Assembly: GCF_019880585.1 (NCBI RefSeq)
Contig: NZ_JAINVV010000003.1
Coordinates: 186,001-250,000, forward strand
Length of the DNA stretch: 64,000 bases
Reading direction: 5' to 3'
DNA from: Sphingomonas colocasiae
Lineage (GTDB): Bacteria; Pseudomonadota; Alphaproteobacteria; Sphingomonadales; Sphingomonadaceae
Notes under the pieces: generated by a model
Databases searched by the model: none
Told to the model about the DNA's origin: nothing
What the model saw: only the letters and a program-made list of their open reading frames with translations
Shown here: in pieces, positions 7,533 through 16,694 of the stretch
Layout: each line of letters opens with the position of its first letter
Numbering within the stretch: position 1 is the stretch's first letter
Position numbers and translations under genes: made by a program

Positions 7533-9458
7533 TTACCTGCCACCCTCGGCCACCAGGATCGCGCCATCGGGCAAGGCGCCTTCCAGGATCGGCCTGCCAT
7601 CGGCCAGCACCGTCAGCGTCGGCTTGCCGCCGCCGAACGGATCGGCCTGCTCAAGCTGGAGCGTGATCGCTTCCACCTTGCCCTTGCCGCGCTTGCCGGT
7701 GCCGGTGATGCTCGCCCAACCCTTGGTGGTCTGCAGAATGCTCGGCGTGAAGGCGAGCGTGCCGCCCGGCAGGCCCTTCACGCTGACCTTGCCCGTCGGG
7801 GCCGCCGCGCCGGCGGCCTGGGCCAGGTTGATCGCGATGGTGGTGCCGCTCACCTTGCCCGTCGCCGATACGCTGCGTGCGATATCGAAATTCATCGGGC
7901 GCGACGGTTCGTGGCGCGAACGGACAAGACGGGTACCAAAGGTGCCGTCAACCATCTTGCCGTCGTCGAGCGCCAGCTTGCCATTGACCAGCACGGCCTG
8001 GATGCCGACCGACGGCAAGGTAGGCGCTTCCACCGTGGACCGGTCGATCACCGTCTTCGGATCGAACACAGTGATGTCGGCCACCATGCCGGGCAGCAGA
8101 TAGCCGCGCTCGGACAGGCCGACCATCGCGGCGGGCAGCGCCGTCATCTTGCGCACCGCCTCTCCCCAGCCCACCAGCTTCTGCTCGCGCACATAGCGGC
8201 CCAGGAAGCGCGGGAAGGAACCCCAGTTGCGGGGATGGCCGACCTTGGAGGTATTGGCGCCGCAGTCGCACGAGACGACCTGGAGCGGATCCTTGAGCAG
8301 GGCCGCCTGATCCTCCTCGGTGCCGAAGCTCAGCAATACGCGGCGATTGCCCTCTTCGAGCAACTGGACGATCGCCTCGCCGCCCGAGATGTTGCCGCGC
8401 GCCGCCATCTCGACGGGCAGCCGCTTCTCGATATCGACGATATAGACGCCCTTGGGGCCCATCCAGCGGATATCGATCTGCTCGTTGGTTTCCGCGATGA
8501 TCTTCGCGCGGAGCGCGGGATCCTTGAAGCGCTTGAGCATCGCGTCGCGCCCGCCTTCCTGCGCCCAGGACGGGATGGTCAACTGTTCCAGGCTGGTCGA
8601 GCCATAGGTGTAGGGATAGGCGTCCATGCCGACATCGACGCCGCGCTTCTTGGCGTCGGTGGCGAGCGCGATCGCCTCCACCGTCTTGCCATTGTCGCGG
8701 CCCTGCAGCTTCATATGAGTGATGACGGGCATCAGCCCCGCCTTCTCGCCGATCTCCAGCGTCTCCCTCATCCCCGCCATCGAGCTGTAGCCATTGCCTG
8801 GGAAGACACGCTCGTGATTGGTGAAGTTGGTCCGCCAGGCGCCCGACGCCACCTTGGCGACCGCGATCACTTCGTCCGTCGTCGCCCAGAAGGACGGCTT
8901 GTAGTCGAGGCCCGAGGACAGGCCGAAGGCGCCGTCCTCCAGCCCCTTGAGCACCAGCGCCTTCATCCGATCGATCTCGTCGGGCGTGGCGCGGCGATTG
9001 TCGAAGCCGACGACATTGCCCCATACCGAATTGAAGCCGATATAGCCGCCATAATTGAGCCCGAGCGGGACATCGAGCTGCTTGACGAGGTCGAGCTCGC
9101 CGCCGCCATCGGGATTGGCGATCGCGGTGGTGACGCCCTGGGTCAATATGCCTTCCGGCCGCGCATAGGATGTCGGCGCGCTGTGATCGTGCACGCTGAC
9201 GAAGCCGGGCGAGACGTAAAGGCCGGTCGCATCCTTCTCGACCGCCGCCTTCGCGCGCGACAGATCGCCGATCGCGATCACGCGATCGCCGACGATGCCG
9301 ATATCGGCGACACGGCCTTCCGCGCCGGTACCGTCGAAAACGGTGCCATGGCGGATGATGACGTCATAGGATGACGGCGCGGCAGGTGCCGCATAAGCGC
9401 CGGAGGCGGGCAATCCCATCGCCGCGGTTGCGAGCAAGGCCGTCATCATCTTGTTCAT
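7533..9458 (-). CDS. secreted N-acyl-D-amino-acid deacylase family amidohydrolase
   Basis: About 641 residues. A signal peptide (MNKMMTALLATAAMG to GAYA) precedes an amidohydrolase fold: the entry strand DVIIRHGTVFDGTG, then metal motif HDH (PGFVSVHDHS), a THMK histidine near residue 250 and a late DCGAN segment. This pattern fits D-aminoacylase/dihydroorotase-like enzymes that release D-amino acids from N-acyl derivatives. Typical D-aminoacylases have about 480 residues; here about 110 extra C-terminal residues form a beta-rich domain containing LQTTKGW. The paralogue at 55477 shares this. The ATG at 9458 was chosen because GGAAGAGGG lies at a proper distance; an ATG at 9467 is too close. 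Divergent from an S12 hydrolase. Confidence 0.85.
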   Translation of the reverse strand: MNKMMTALLATAAMGLPASGAYAAPAAPSSYDVIIRHGTVFDGTGAEGRVADIGIVGDRVIAIGDLSRAKAAVEKDATGLYVSPGFVSVHDHSAPTSYARPEGILTQGVTTAIANPDGGGELDLVKQLDVPLGLNYGGYIGFNSVWGNVVGFDNRRATPDEIDRMKALVLKGLEDGAFGLSSGLDYKPSFWATTDEVIAVAKVASGAWRTNFTNHERVFPGNGYSSMAGMRETLEIGEKAGLMPVITHMKLQGRDNGKTVEAIALATDAKKRGVDVGMDAYPYTYGSTSLEQLTIPSWAQEGGRDAMLKRFKDPALRAKIIAETNEQIDIRWMGPKGVYIVDIEKRLPVEMAARGNISGGEAIVQLLEEGNRRVLLSFGTEEDQAALLKDPLQVVSCDCGANTSKVGHPRNWGSFPRFLGRYVREQKLVGWGEAVRKMTALPAAMVGLSERGYLLPGMVADITVFDPKTVIDRSTVEAPTLPSVGIQAVLVNGKLALDDGKMVDGTFGTRLVRSRHEPSRPMNFDIARSVSATGKVSGTTIAINLAQAAGAAAPTGKVSVKGLPGGTLAFTPSILQTTKGWASITGTGKRGKGKVEAITLQLEQADPFGGGKPTLTVLADGRPILEGALPDGAILVAEGGR

Positions 9459-9561
9459 GTCATGCATCCCTCTTCCGGGCGGTCGCGGCCGCCGGTTTTC
9501 CGTGGCCGGCGCTACGGGAGCAGAACGCCCCGTTCAACGCCGATTTTCGATTCCGGATCAT

Positions 9562-9624
9562 TGATCAGGATCGGGCCGGAAATCAATTGACACTTTTCCA
9601 AATGGGATAATACGATCCCGATCA
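9562..9624. promoter_or_regulatory. inverted repeat in the divergent deacylase/S12 promoter region
   Basis: Twelve-base arms tgatcaggatcg (9562-9573) and cgatcccgatca (9613-9624) are complementary with one mismatch and flank a TTGACA (9587-9592) and a GATAAT word (9606-9611). The TTGACA and GATAAT are too close together for a standard sigma-70 pair, so the promoter assignment is weak. The inverted repeat could be an operator shared by the two divergent genes. Confidence 0.35.
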
Positions 9625-9723
9625 GACCAAATCTGGGCGCGGTCCGATACGGTGCGAAGCCGGGATACCAGCCACCGGCGATGCGATCTCCGCCGGCATG
9701 AAGCATTTGGGGAGCAGTGAGAC

Positions 9724-10872
9724 ATGATCCGACAATCGCGGCGCGAACATATTCTGGGCCTGGCGACCGTCGCCGGGCTGATGGGGCTGCCGATGCGCGC
9801 CTTCGCGGCCGATGCGCCGCAGCCGACGCTCGAAGGCTTCACGCCGGCCGCACTCGCGAAGCTCCGCGCGACGGGCGGCATCCCGGCACTGGGCGGCGCC
9901 CGCGCCGCCGATGGCGGCAGGGCGATACTCGTCGCCGACGGTCTGCGCTCGCTCGGCGCCGCAACGCCGGTCACCACCAACGATCTTTGGCATATCGGAT
10001 CGATCACCAAATCCTACACCTCGACGCTCGTCGCACGCCTGGTCGAAAAAGGCGGCATCAGTTGGGATACCAGTGTGGGCGAGGTTCTGGGCAGCACGGC
10101 GCCCGGCATGAAGGACGTCTATAAGCCCGTCACCTTCCGCCATTTGTGCAGCCATCATTCGGGCCTGCCGCGCGGCATCACCAATACGGAGATGGTGAAG
10201 TTTCCCGTCCTCAATCCCGCCGATCCGCGCCCCGACCGGCTGCGCTACGCGGCGCTGGCGCTCGCCGACGATCCGGTCGCCGCGCCCGGGGAAAAGATGC
10301 TCTATTCGAACAGCGGCTATGTGATCGCGGGCGCCATGCTGGAGGTGATCTACAAGCAGAGCTGGGAGAAGCTGCTCGCCGCCCATGTCTTCAAGCCGCT
10401 CGGCCAGTCCTCGGCGGGTTACGGCGCGCCGGGTACCCCCGGCAAGCTCGACCAGCCGCTGGGCCATACGCTGTTCGGCGAACCCAAGACGCTGACCCCG
10501 GTGCCGCTCGACAGATCCGATCTGCCTGCCGACCTGCCGGCGGTGCTTGGCCCGGCCGGGCTGGTGCATATGACGCTGGCCGACATGGTCAAATATCTGA
10601 ACGCACATCTGCAGATGCCCGCATCCTTCCTGAAGCCCGAAAGCTGGAAGACGCTGCACACCCCGCCCTATACCGAGAATTACGCGATGGGCTGGGTGGT
10701 GCGCCCGGGCGGCGAGATCTGGCACAATGGATCGAACAATCGCTGGTATGCCGAAGTGATCGTCGATTTCGCGCGCAAGCGGGTGGCGTTCTCGGCCTGC
10801 AACGACGGCGACCGCACCCAATCCGGCCCTGCCGTCGCCGCGTTGCTCAAGGGCGCGATCGACGGGGTGTAG
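9724..10872 (+). CDS. secreted S12-family serine hydrolase (beta-lactamase-like)
   Basis: 382 residues. A RRxxxLGLAT-type signal peptide ends at about residue 28 (FAADA). The S12/class C fold is shown by S93-I-T-K96 (catalytic Ser and Lys), Y194-S-N196 and a late HNGSN in place of KTG. Relatives include D-Ala-D-Ala carboxypeptidases, D-aminopeptidases and esterases; true beta-lactamase activity is not implied. It is divergent from the N-acyl-D-amino-acid deacylase at 7533-9458, and an equivalent pair is found at 54284-57393. Action on D-amino-acid-containing peptides in the periplasm is an inference from that context. Confidence 0.85.
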   Translation: MIRQSRREHILGLATVAGLMGLPMRAFAADAPQPTLEGFTPAALAKLRATGGIPALGGARAADGGRAILVADGLRSLGAATPVTTNDLWHIGSITKSYTSTLVARLVEKGGISWDTSVGEVLGSTAPGMKDVYKPVTFRHLCSHHSGLPRGITNTEMVKFPVLNPADPRPDRLRYAALALADDPVAAPGEKMLYSNSGYVIAGAMLEVIYKQSWEKLLAAHVFKPLGQSSAGYGAPGTPGKLDQPLGHTLFGEPKTLTPVPLDRSDLPADLPAVLGPAGLVHMTLADMVKYLNAHLQMPASFLKPESWKTLHTPPYTENYAMGWVVRPGGEIWHNGSNNRWYAEVIVDFARKRVAFSACNDGDRTQSGPAVAALLKGAIDGV

Positions 10873-10882
10873 CCTCTTTATC

Positions 10883-10912
10883 CTGTCATTTCCGCGAACG
10901 CGGGAATGACAG
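10883..10912. terminator. REP-like hairpin after S12 hydrolase
   Basis: A 14-base stem (10883-10896 with 10899-10912) with a two-base loop and a single G-T wobble, of the form ctgtcatt-ccgcg-aa-cgcgg-aatgacag. It belongs to the same GTCAT..CCGCG family as the double hairpin at 20208-20295. It lies 10 bases after the S12 stop codon and before the ribosome site of the next gene. Confidence 0.6.
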
Positions 10913-10968
10913 TGGAGATTCCCCCCCTTTCCGCTTGGATCGATCATGCCGGCCCGATAGGAGGCGGC

Positions 10969-11661
10969 ATGATCGATGACCTGTTCGCCGAACGCGCCGT
11001 CACCGGGCGCACGCTTGCGCGCGCCGATGTGGAGGCGCTGATCGGTCCCAGGCAATCGCATCTGGTCGATTGCGATCTCGAGGACGCCGATCTGTCCGGG
11101 CTCGACCTGTCCGGATGGCAATTCGAACGCTGCAATCTGCGCCGGGCGAAACTGTCTGGCGCGAAGCTGGAAAAGACACGCTGGCAGGGCTGCCGTGGCG
11201 CCTTTGCCGATCTGGTCGGGGCTGATCTGGCCGAAGCGCGCTTCGACGCCTGCGATCTCAACAATGCCGCGCTGCGGCGCGCGCTGCTCAACGCCGCGCG
11301 CTTCAAGGGGTGCAAGCTGACGGGCGCGGACCTGACCGAAGCCCGCGCCATGGACATGGCGATCGAGGAAACGCTGCTGATCAACGCGCGTCTGCCGTCC
11401 TTCTCCTTCCGCAAGCAGACGCTGCTCAAGGTGGATTTCAGCCAGGCCGATCTGCGCAAAAGCGATTTTCGTGGCGCATTCTTCGACGGGTGCAGCCTGC
11501 GCGACGCCAATATGGCCGGCTGCCGCTTCGAGGAGGCGGATCTGCGCGGCGCCGATCTGGGCGGGCTCCGCCTGTTCGACGCCGCGCAATTCCGTGGCGC
11601 CACCATATCGCGCGAACAGGCCGGCCAGCTTCTCGCCGAGCTCGGCCTGAACGTGCGATAA
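10969..11661 (+). CDS. pentapeptide-repeat protein
   Basis: 230 residues built almost wholly of A(D/N)LxX pentapeptide repeats (for example CDLEDADLSGLDLSG, ADLRGADLGGL), which fold as a right-handed quadrilateral beta-helix. No signal peptide. The length and single-block architecture resemble Qnr/MfpA-type DNA-gyrase-protecting proteins, but the repeat alone does not establish that role. The ATG at 10969 follows a GGAGG; a longer frame back to 10906 would run into the upstream hairpin and is rejected. It converges with the ABC exporter gene 18 bases away. Confidence 0.85.
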   Translation: MIDDLFAERAVTGRTLARADVEALIGPRQSHLVDCDLEDADLSGLDLSGWQFERCNLRRAKLSGAKLEKTRWQGCRGAFADLVGADLAEARFDACDLNNAALRRALLNAARFKGCKLTGADLTEARAMDMAIEETLLINARLPSFSFRKQTLLKVDFSQADLRKSDFRGAFFDGCSLRDANMAGCRFEEADLRGADLGGLRLFDAAQFRGATISREQAGQLLAELGLNVR

Positions 11662-11679
11662 TAGCCCCTCCTACGGCGC

Positions 11680-13476
11680 TTACGCGTCGATGAACTCGGG
11701 TTCGTCGCGTACCGCGCCGGACTGGCGATCGAACAGCCGACGATAGCGCCCCTCCGGATTCTCGAGCAAGGCGGCATGATCGCCGTCCTCGACGATCCGG
11801 CCCTGATCGAACACCAGGATGCGATCGAGCGTGCGCACCGTCGACAGCCGGTGCGCGATCACGATCGCGGTGCGCCCGTGCATCAGCCGTTCCATCGCCT
11901 GCTGGATCAGTGCCTCGCTTTCCGAATCCAGGCTCGACGTCGCTTCGTCGAGGATCAGGATCGGGGCATCGGCCAGGAAGGCGCGCGCCAGCGCCACGCG
12001 CTGGCGTTCGCCGCCCGACAGCTTCACGCCCCGTTCCCCGACCAGGGTGGCATAGCCCTTGGGCAGCCGTGCAATGAAGTCGTGTGCATTGGCCAGCTCG
12101 GCCGCCCGCTCGATCTCCGCCATCGTCGCGTCCGGCCTTGCATAGGCGATATTGTCCGCAAGGCTGCGATGGAAAAGGATCGGTTCCTGCTGGACGATCG
12201 CGATCTGCGAGCGCAGCGACTGCTGGGTGGCATGCGACACGTCCTGCCCGTCGATCGTGACGCGCCCGCCGGTGACGTCGTAAAGCCGCTGGATCAGTTT
12301 GACGAAGCTGGTCTTGCCCGATCCCGAATGGCCGACCAGACCGACGCGCTCGCCGCCCCGGATCGTGACCGAGAGGCCCTCGTAAAGCGGCGTCACATGC
12401 GTGCCATAGCGGAAGGTCACGTCGTCGAAGCGCACTTCGCCGGCGGTGATCGCGATCGGTTCCGCATCGGCGCGATCCTCGATCCCCAGCGGCTGATCGT
12501 GGATCTCGACCAGTTCCTCCATCTCGTTCACCGAACGCTGGAGGTGATGGACGTGATAGCCGATATCGGCGAGGTGGCCGTGCAGCACGAAATAGCTGGT
12601 GAGCACATAGGTGACGTCGCCGGGCGTGGCATCACCCCGCCACCACAACCACACCGCCGCGCCGACGACCATCGTCCGCAACATCCAGAGCACGCCGAGC
12701 TGCATCGTGCCGGACCAGGTGCTGCGCATCCAGGTCCGCCGCGTGCGATTGCGCCATTTGCCGACCAGCCGGGCGAACCGATCCTCCTCGCGCAGTTCGG
12801 CGCCGAAGGCCTTGACCACGGCATTGGATCCGATCGCATCGGACAACAGCCCACCCATACGCGTGTCCCATGCATTGGAGAGCGTGGACGCGGGCGCGAC
12901 CCAGCGCGTCGCGAGCAGCACGGTCAGCACGATATAGGCGATGGCCCCCAGCCCCATGACGAGACCGACCAGCGGCCAGTGGAGCCCCAGCAGGATCATG
13001 GTGCCGACCAGCACGACAAGCGAACCGAGGATATGGATCAGCACGACATCGTTGAGCATGTCGATCGCCCACATGCCGCGCGTGATCTTGCGCACCGTCG
13101 AACCGGCGAAACTGTTGGCATGCCAGTCAGTCGAGAAGCGCTGGACGCGCCGGAACGCCTGCTCGGCGACGTCGCTCATCATCCTGAGCGTGAACGGTAC
13201 GATCACCGCGATCGAGAGGTGGCGCGCCACGACGGTGCCGATGCCGAGCGACACCATCGCGGCGAACAGCAGCGGCACGCCGCGCCGATCGCCCGCGGAA
13301 AGCGCATCGACCAGGCGGCCGGCGATCATCGGCACGAGCACTTCGAGCGCGACGCCGAAACAGACAAAGCCGCAGACCAGGGCGATGCGCAGCTTCTGCG
13401 CGGCCCAGTGGCGGAAAGCGAAGGCAAGGACGGCGCGCACATTATTCTGCGCGCCCTTGCGGGATTGATCGGTCAT
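11680..13476 (-). CDS. ABC exporter, fused permease and ATPase
   Basis: About 598 residues: a six-helix transmembrane domain (residues about 20-310), then a nucleotide-binding domain with Walker A GHSGSGKTS, signature LSGGERQRVALARAF, Walker B ILILDEATSSLDSE and H-loop IAHRLSTV. Such half-transporters dimerise in the inner membrane and export lipids, peptides or drugs (MsbA/Atm1-like type IV exporters). An ATG at 13476 was chosen over an upstream TTG at 13509; neither has a strong ribosome site. No neighbouring accessory gene indicates the substrate. Confidence 0.9.
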   Translation of the reverse strand: MTDQSRKGAQNNVRAVLAFAFRHWAAQKLRIALVCGFVCFGVALEVLVPMIAGRLVDALSAGDRRGVPLLFAAMVSLGIGTVVARHLSIAVIVPFTLRMMSDVAEQAFRRVQRFSTDWHANSFAGSTVRKITRGMWAIDMLNDVVLIHILGSLVVLVGTMILLGLHWPLVGLVMGLGAIAYIVLTVLLATRWVAPASTLSNAWDTRMGGLLSDAIGSNAVVKAFGAELREEDRFARLVGKWRNRTRRTWMRSTWSGTMQLGVLWMLRTMVVGAAVWLWWRGDATPGDVTYVLTSYFVLHGHLADIGYHVHHLQRSVNEMEELVEIHDQPLGIEDRADAEPIAITAGEVRFDDVTFRYGTHVTPLYEGLSVTIRGGERVGLVGHSGSGKTSFVKLIQRLYDVTGGRVTIDGQDVSHATQQSLRSQIAIVQQEPILFHRSLADNIAYARPDATMAEIERAAELANAHDFIARLPKGYATLVGERGVKLSGGERQRVALARAFLADAPILILDEATSSLDSESEALIQQAMERLMHGRTAIVIAHRLSTVRTLDRILVFDQGRIVEDGDHAALLENPEGRYRRLFDRQSGAVRDEPEFIDA

Positions 13477-13849
13477 ATTCGTCAACCGGCGCGAACGCGC
13501 CGTCTCCAATGCAAGTCTATCGGATGGAAGCCTGGCGGCGGATGGCCGCGATCAGGGAGGTTTCAGGACCTAATGGCGCAGCGCGCCCGTGGTCCTGTAC
13601 CTGCCGAGAGGGAAGTGAACGGTCGATATTGTCATCAATGTCCCTCCCTCTGCTTGCGTTGAGACGGTTGTTTCGTAGCAGCGATGATCGAATTCGGCAA
13701 CGGGGCATCGGTGAAGACGCCCGGCAGATTCTCGACGGTCGCGTCTCGGCTTCGCTCGACGCTGCTCGAAGCAAACGGAGGATTTCAACCGTTTGCTTCG
13801 AGCGCAGGTTCGAGCCTGTCGAGAAGCGGATATCCCCGTCGTATCGCCG
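13477..13849. other. intergenic region with strong hairpin
   Basis: No convincing gene. The main feature is a perfect 15-base inverted repeat at 13764-13778 and 13789-13803 with a ten-base loop, followed by a partial gttcgag/ctgtcgag palindrome. It lies downstream of the spermidine synthase-like gene and upstream of the ABC exporter, both on the minus strand, so it could terminate the former. Short frames through here have poor codon character. Confidence 0.6.
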
Positions 13850-14521
13850 CTACCGTTTCGTCCCGAACCAGATCACATGACGCGGCCCCTTGCCGTTGCT
13901 GCGTGCGCGGACAACGGCTTCCTCGACCTGGAATCCCGCTCCACCCAACCGGCGGGTGAAGGCCGCATCGGCCCCGGCGGACCAGACCGCGAGGATACCG
14001 CCCGGCCGCAGCGCCGCCTTCGCGGCAGCAAGCCCGGATGCGGAATAGAGCCGGTCATTCTCGTCGCGCGTCAGTCCGTCCGGACCATTGTCGACATCGA
14101 GCAGGATCGCGTCATAGCTTGCCGATGCACGCCGGATGACGGCGGCGACATCGTCTTCGACAAGGTTCACCCGCCGATCGTCCAGGCAACCCGCCGCGAG
14201 TTCGGCCATCGGCCCGCGCGCCCAGGCGATGATCTCCGGCACAAGTTCCGCCACGGTCAACCGCGCATCGCCCGCCAGCCGCGCCAGCGCCGCGCGCAGG
14301 GTGAAGCCCATGCCATAGCCGCCAATCAGGAGATGCGGCGCCTTGCGCCCCGTCAGCCGGTCGCACGTCATCGTCGCCAATGCCTCTTCGGATCCGCTCA
14401 TCCGGCTGTTCATCAATTCGTTGCGATCGAGCACGATCATGAAATCGGCGCCGCGCCGGAACAGTCGCAATTCCTCGCCGCCCGGAACCTGTGCGGTCCC
14501 GATCAATTCGCGTGGGGTCAT
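13850..14521 (-). CDS. spermidine synthase-like methyltransferase-fold protein
   Basis: 223 residues with the Rossmann methyltransferase fold of spermidine synthase relatives. LLIGGYGMGFTLRAAL is the nucleotide-binding loop, with a tyrosine where polyamine synthases often have GGGDG. VAELVPEIIAW provides the acidic strand-2 residue, and YDAILLDVDNGPDG corresponds to the region holding the catalytic aspartate. Bacterial relatives without a polyamine role are common, so the reaction is uncertain. The start is the ATG at 14521; the frame remains open upstream only because it runs through a palindromic repeat. Probably monocistronic. Confidence 0.75.
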   Translation of the reverse strand: MTPRELIGTAQVPGGEELRLFRRGADFMIVLDRNELMNSRMSGSEEALATMTCDRLTGRKAPHLLIGGYGMGFTLRAALARLAGDARLTVAELVPEIIAWARGPMAELAAGCLDDRRVNLVEDDVAAVIRRASASYDAILLDVDNGPDGLTRDENDRLYSASGLAAAKAALRPGGILAVWSAGADAAFTRRLGGAGFQVEEAVVRARSNGKGPRHVIWFGTKR

Positions 14522-14605
14522 GATGCGTGCTCCGGATCGATCGGTTATCCGGCCCCTTTGCCCGGCAAGTGCGCGGCTGGCCAGATAATTCGGGCTGTCG
14601 CATAT

Positions 14606-14701
14606 CAGGGTGCAGGGATGCTGACGCATCCGCACCCTGGGACGCTCAAGCGCCGCGCGGGCTTGGCCGGGATGCGATGGTGCGAACGCGGCGCATCCCG
14701 G
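14606..14701 (+). repeat. two-hairpin intergenic repeat, copy A
   Basis: Hairpin 1 pairs cagggtgc (14606-14613) with gcaccctg (14632-14639) and ggatgc (14616-14621) with gcatcc (14626-14631). A conserved spacer (cgctcaagcgccgcgcgggc) follows, then hairpin 2 pairs ccgggatgcg (14667-14676) with cgcatcccgg (14692-14701). A copy on the same strand lies at 48583-48677 with nearly identical stems and spacer but a different apical part in hairpin 2. Here it fills the space downstream of the M28 peptidase. Confidence 0.85.
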
Positions 14702-14703
14702 CA

Positions 14704-16626
14704 TCAATTCGGCTTCTTCGCCCGCCCGGCGTGCAGGAATTCGATCGTCCATCGCCCGTCGCGACGGCTGAGCGTGGCGGATTCGAGCCAGGTAACGGGC
14801 TCCATGGCGGCGGCCGGACCGGCGCGACCGACATTCTCCCATGACGCCCATGCCATATCGCACGCGACATGCGCGTTGATCATGCCGGGATTCCATTCGA
14901 AATCCATGCCGGCCTGGCGCCCCTTGCGAACCAGGCCGAGCAGTTCGGCACCCTTGAAGCGCTCGCCCGCATCATAGGCATAGAATGTCGGTGAGGTGAC
15001 TTCGGCGAAACGCGCAGGATCCTCGCGGGCGAGCGCGACATAGAGGCCGCGGATCGCCTGCGTCACCGCGGCGACCGCCGCCGCATCGGGCGGACAGGCT
15101 TGCGCCGTGGTGATGGCCGCGCTTGCGGGGCGGAAAGGGCTGTCCGCGCGCCATGCCGGCTTCCGATCCGCATCGGCGACGATATCGACCATGTCGTAGA
15201 AGAAGCGGTTGAATTTGGCGGCGGCCGCCCAGTCCATCGGCTGGGTCACGTCGTCCTGCGGCTTGTGGTAGCGCCGATGATACCATTCGCGATAGCGCGC
15301 TTCGGACTCCGTGCCCGGCCGGTAGCCGAAGACGAAACCGGTCGCCGGAATGCCCGCCTGGATGAAGGGCCAGTGATCGGCGCGACGCAGCAAATTGCGT
15401 TCCGGCTCCGGATCGCGCTGCACGGCGATGCCGAGCGCGTTCGCGGCGCGGCGGGCGGCATCGCCCAGCCCGCTATCGTCGAGCCCGTGGACGGTGAGCA
15501 GATCGAGCGGGAAGATCGGGCGGATCTGGTCCAGATTGATATTGGCGACGATCGATCCCGGCGGCACCGTCGGATGCGCGACGAAATGGCGTGCGCCGAA
15601 CAGCCCCTTTTCCTCGCCGGTGAACGCCGCGAGCAGGATCGAGCGGCGATAACCCTTGCCGCCCCGCCGCTCCGCCAGTCGCTGGAGCAGCGCCACATAG
15701 GCCGCATCGTCGAGCGCCCCGTTATAGAGGCCGTCGCCGTCGACGGGCTCACCATGGCCATAGCCGTCGAGATGCGCGGAAAGCACGACGATCTCGTTCC
15801 GAAGCACGGGATCGGTTCCCGGCAACAGACCAAGCACATTGGCGGAGGCCAGCGCGCGTGTCCGCACATCGAACCGCGCGACCAGCCGGCCGGGAAGGTC
15901 CGCATTGGCGAGCGGCCGGCCCGCGCTGCCATCGGCGATCATCCTGGCCGCGTCCGCCCCCTTGCCCAGCACGCGCGGCAGCGCATCGGCATTGAGCGTC
16001 GCCACCAGCATGCGATCGCCCGCTGGCGCCGCCTCGCCCGGCAGCGTCATCGTCCGCGCATAGGCGGCGGGCCAGCGTGTCGGTTCGACGGTGAAGCCCG
16101 GATCGGCGATGGTGATCAGCCCGGCCGCCCCAGCCTTTTCAACCGCATCCTGGCGCTCGGCTGCGCTCGTCAGTCCGGCGCGACGCCAGCCATAGCAAAG
16201 CACGACCTTGCCGCGCACATCCCCCAGCGCATCCGCGCCGCAATAGCCGCGAAAGGCCATCGGCGCGTTCAACGTGCGCGGCATGCCCGCACTCGGACGG
16301 AGCGTGATATCGTGGAGGAAACGCAGCGTGGCGCCGCCCGCCGCGATCCTGGTGCCGGGCTTCGCCACCGCCACTTCGTCGAGCCGCAGCGTCTGCAGCC
16401 AGGTGCCGTTCTCGCCCGCGGGCTTCAGCCCGTTGCGTTCGAACGATCGGGCGACGATCTCGGCTGCGCGGGCATGGCCGGGCGAGCCGGTGTCGCGCCC
16501 TTCCAGATCGTCGCCTGAGAGCCTTTCGGTCGCACGCCACCAGGCGCGCGTGTCCTCATCCGGGATTTCCACGGTGCGCGACACGACCTGAGCAGCGATC
16601 AGAGGCAGCGTCATCATCAGCAGCAC
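14704..16626 (-). CDS. secreted M28-family zinc peptidase with C-terminal NTF2-like domain
   Basis: 640 residues with a short N-terminal signal segment and a PA-type insert (about 110-240). The M28 catalytic core shows the metal ligands in order: LSAHLDGYG (His), NGALDDA (Asp), FTGEEKG (Glu-Glu), NINLDQI (Asp) and YHKPQDD (His). This is a co-catalytic two-zinc aminopeptidase active outside the cytoplasm. After about residue 505 a separate domain of some 120 residues resembles the SnoaL/NTF2-like fold seen at the end of other secreted hydrolases. The start is a GTG with GAGG upstream. It is followed by the palindromic repeat at 14606-14701. Confidence 0.88.
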   Translation of the reverse strand: MLLMMTLPLIAAQVVSRTVEIPDEDTRAWWRATERLSGDDLEGRDTGSPGHARAAEIVARSFERNGLKPAGENGTWLQTLRLDEVAVAKPGTRIAAGGATLRFLHDITLRPSAGMPRTLNAPMAFRGYCGADALGDVRGKVVLCYGWRRAGLTSAAERQDAVEKAGAAGLITIADPGFTVEPTRWPAAYARTMTLPGEAAPAGDRMLVATLNADALPRVLGKGADAARMIADGSAGRPLANADLPGRLVARFDVRTRALASANVLGLLPGTDPVLRNEIVVLSAHLDGYGHGEPVDGDGLYNGALDDAAYVALLQRLAERRGGKGYRRSILLAAFTGEEKGLFGARHFVAHPTVPPGSIVANINLDQIRPIFPLDLLTVHGLDDSGLGDAARRAANALGIAVQRDPEPERNLLRRADHWPFIQAGIPATGFVFGYRPGTESEARYREWYHRRYHKPQDDVTQPMDWAAAAKFNRFFYDMVDIVADADRKPAWRADSPFRPASAAITTAQACPPDAAAVAAVTQAIRGLYVALAREDPARFAEVTSPTFYAYDAGERFKGAELLGLVRKGRQAGMDFEWNPGMINAHVACDMAWASWENVGRAGPAAAMEPVTWLESATLSRRDGRWTIEFLHAGRAKKPN

Positions 16627-16694
16627 GGCAGGCCTCGTCCGAAATGGTTCGTCATCCAGCTAGCACGGTCGGCGATAGGGGACGAGCACCTTGC

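Noticed and set aside
9724-10872. Annotation as an antibiotic-resistance beta-lactamase
   Set aside because: The motifs show only S12 family membership; five such genes occur here and most relatives are peptidases or esterases.
9622-11589. 655-codon minus-strand frame over the S12 hydrolase and pentapeptide genes
   Set aside because: Repetitive pattern arises only from reading pentapeptide repeats backwards; no ribosome site.
14522-14896. N-terminal extension of the spermidine synthase-like protein
   Set aside because: The extension runs through the two-hairpin repeat and into the M28 gene antisense; the ATG at 14521 gives a normal family length.
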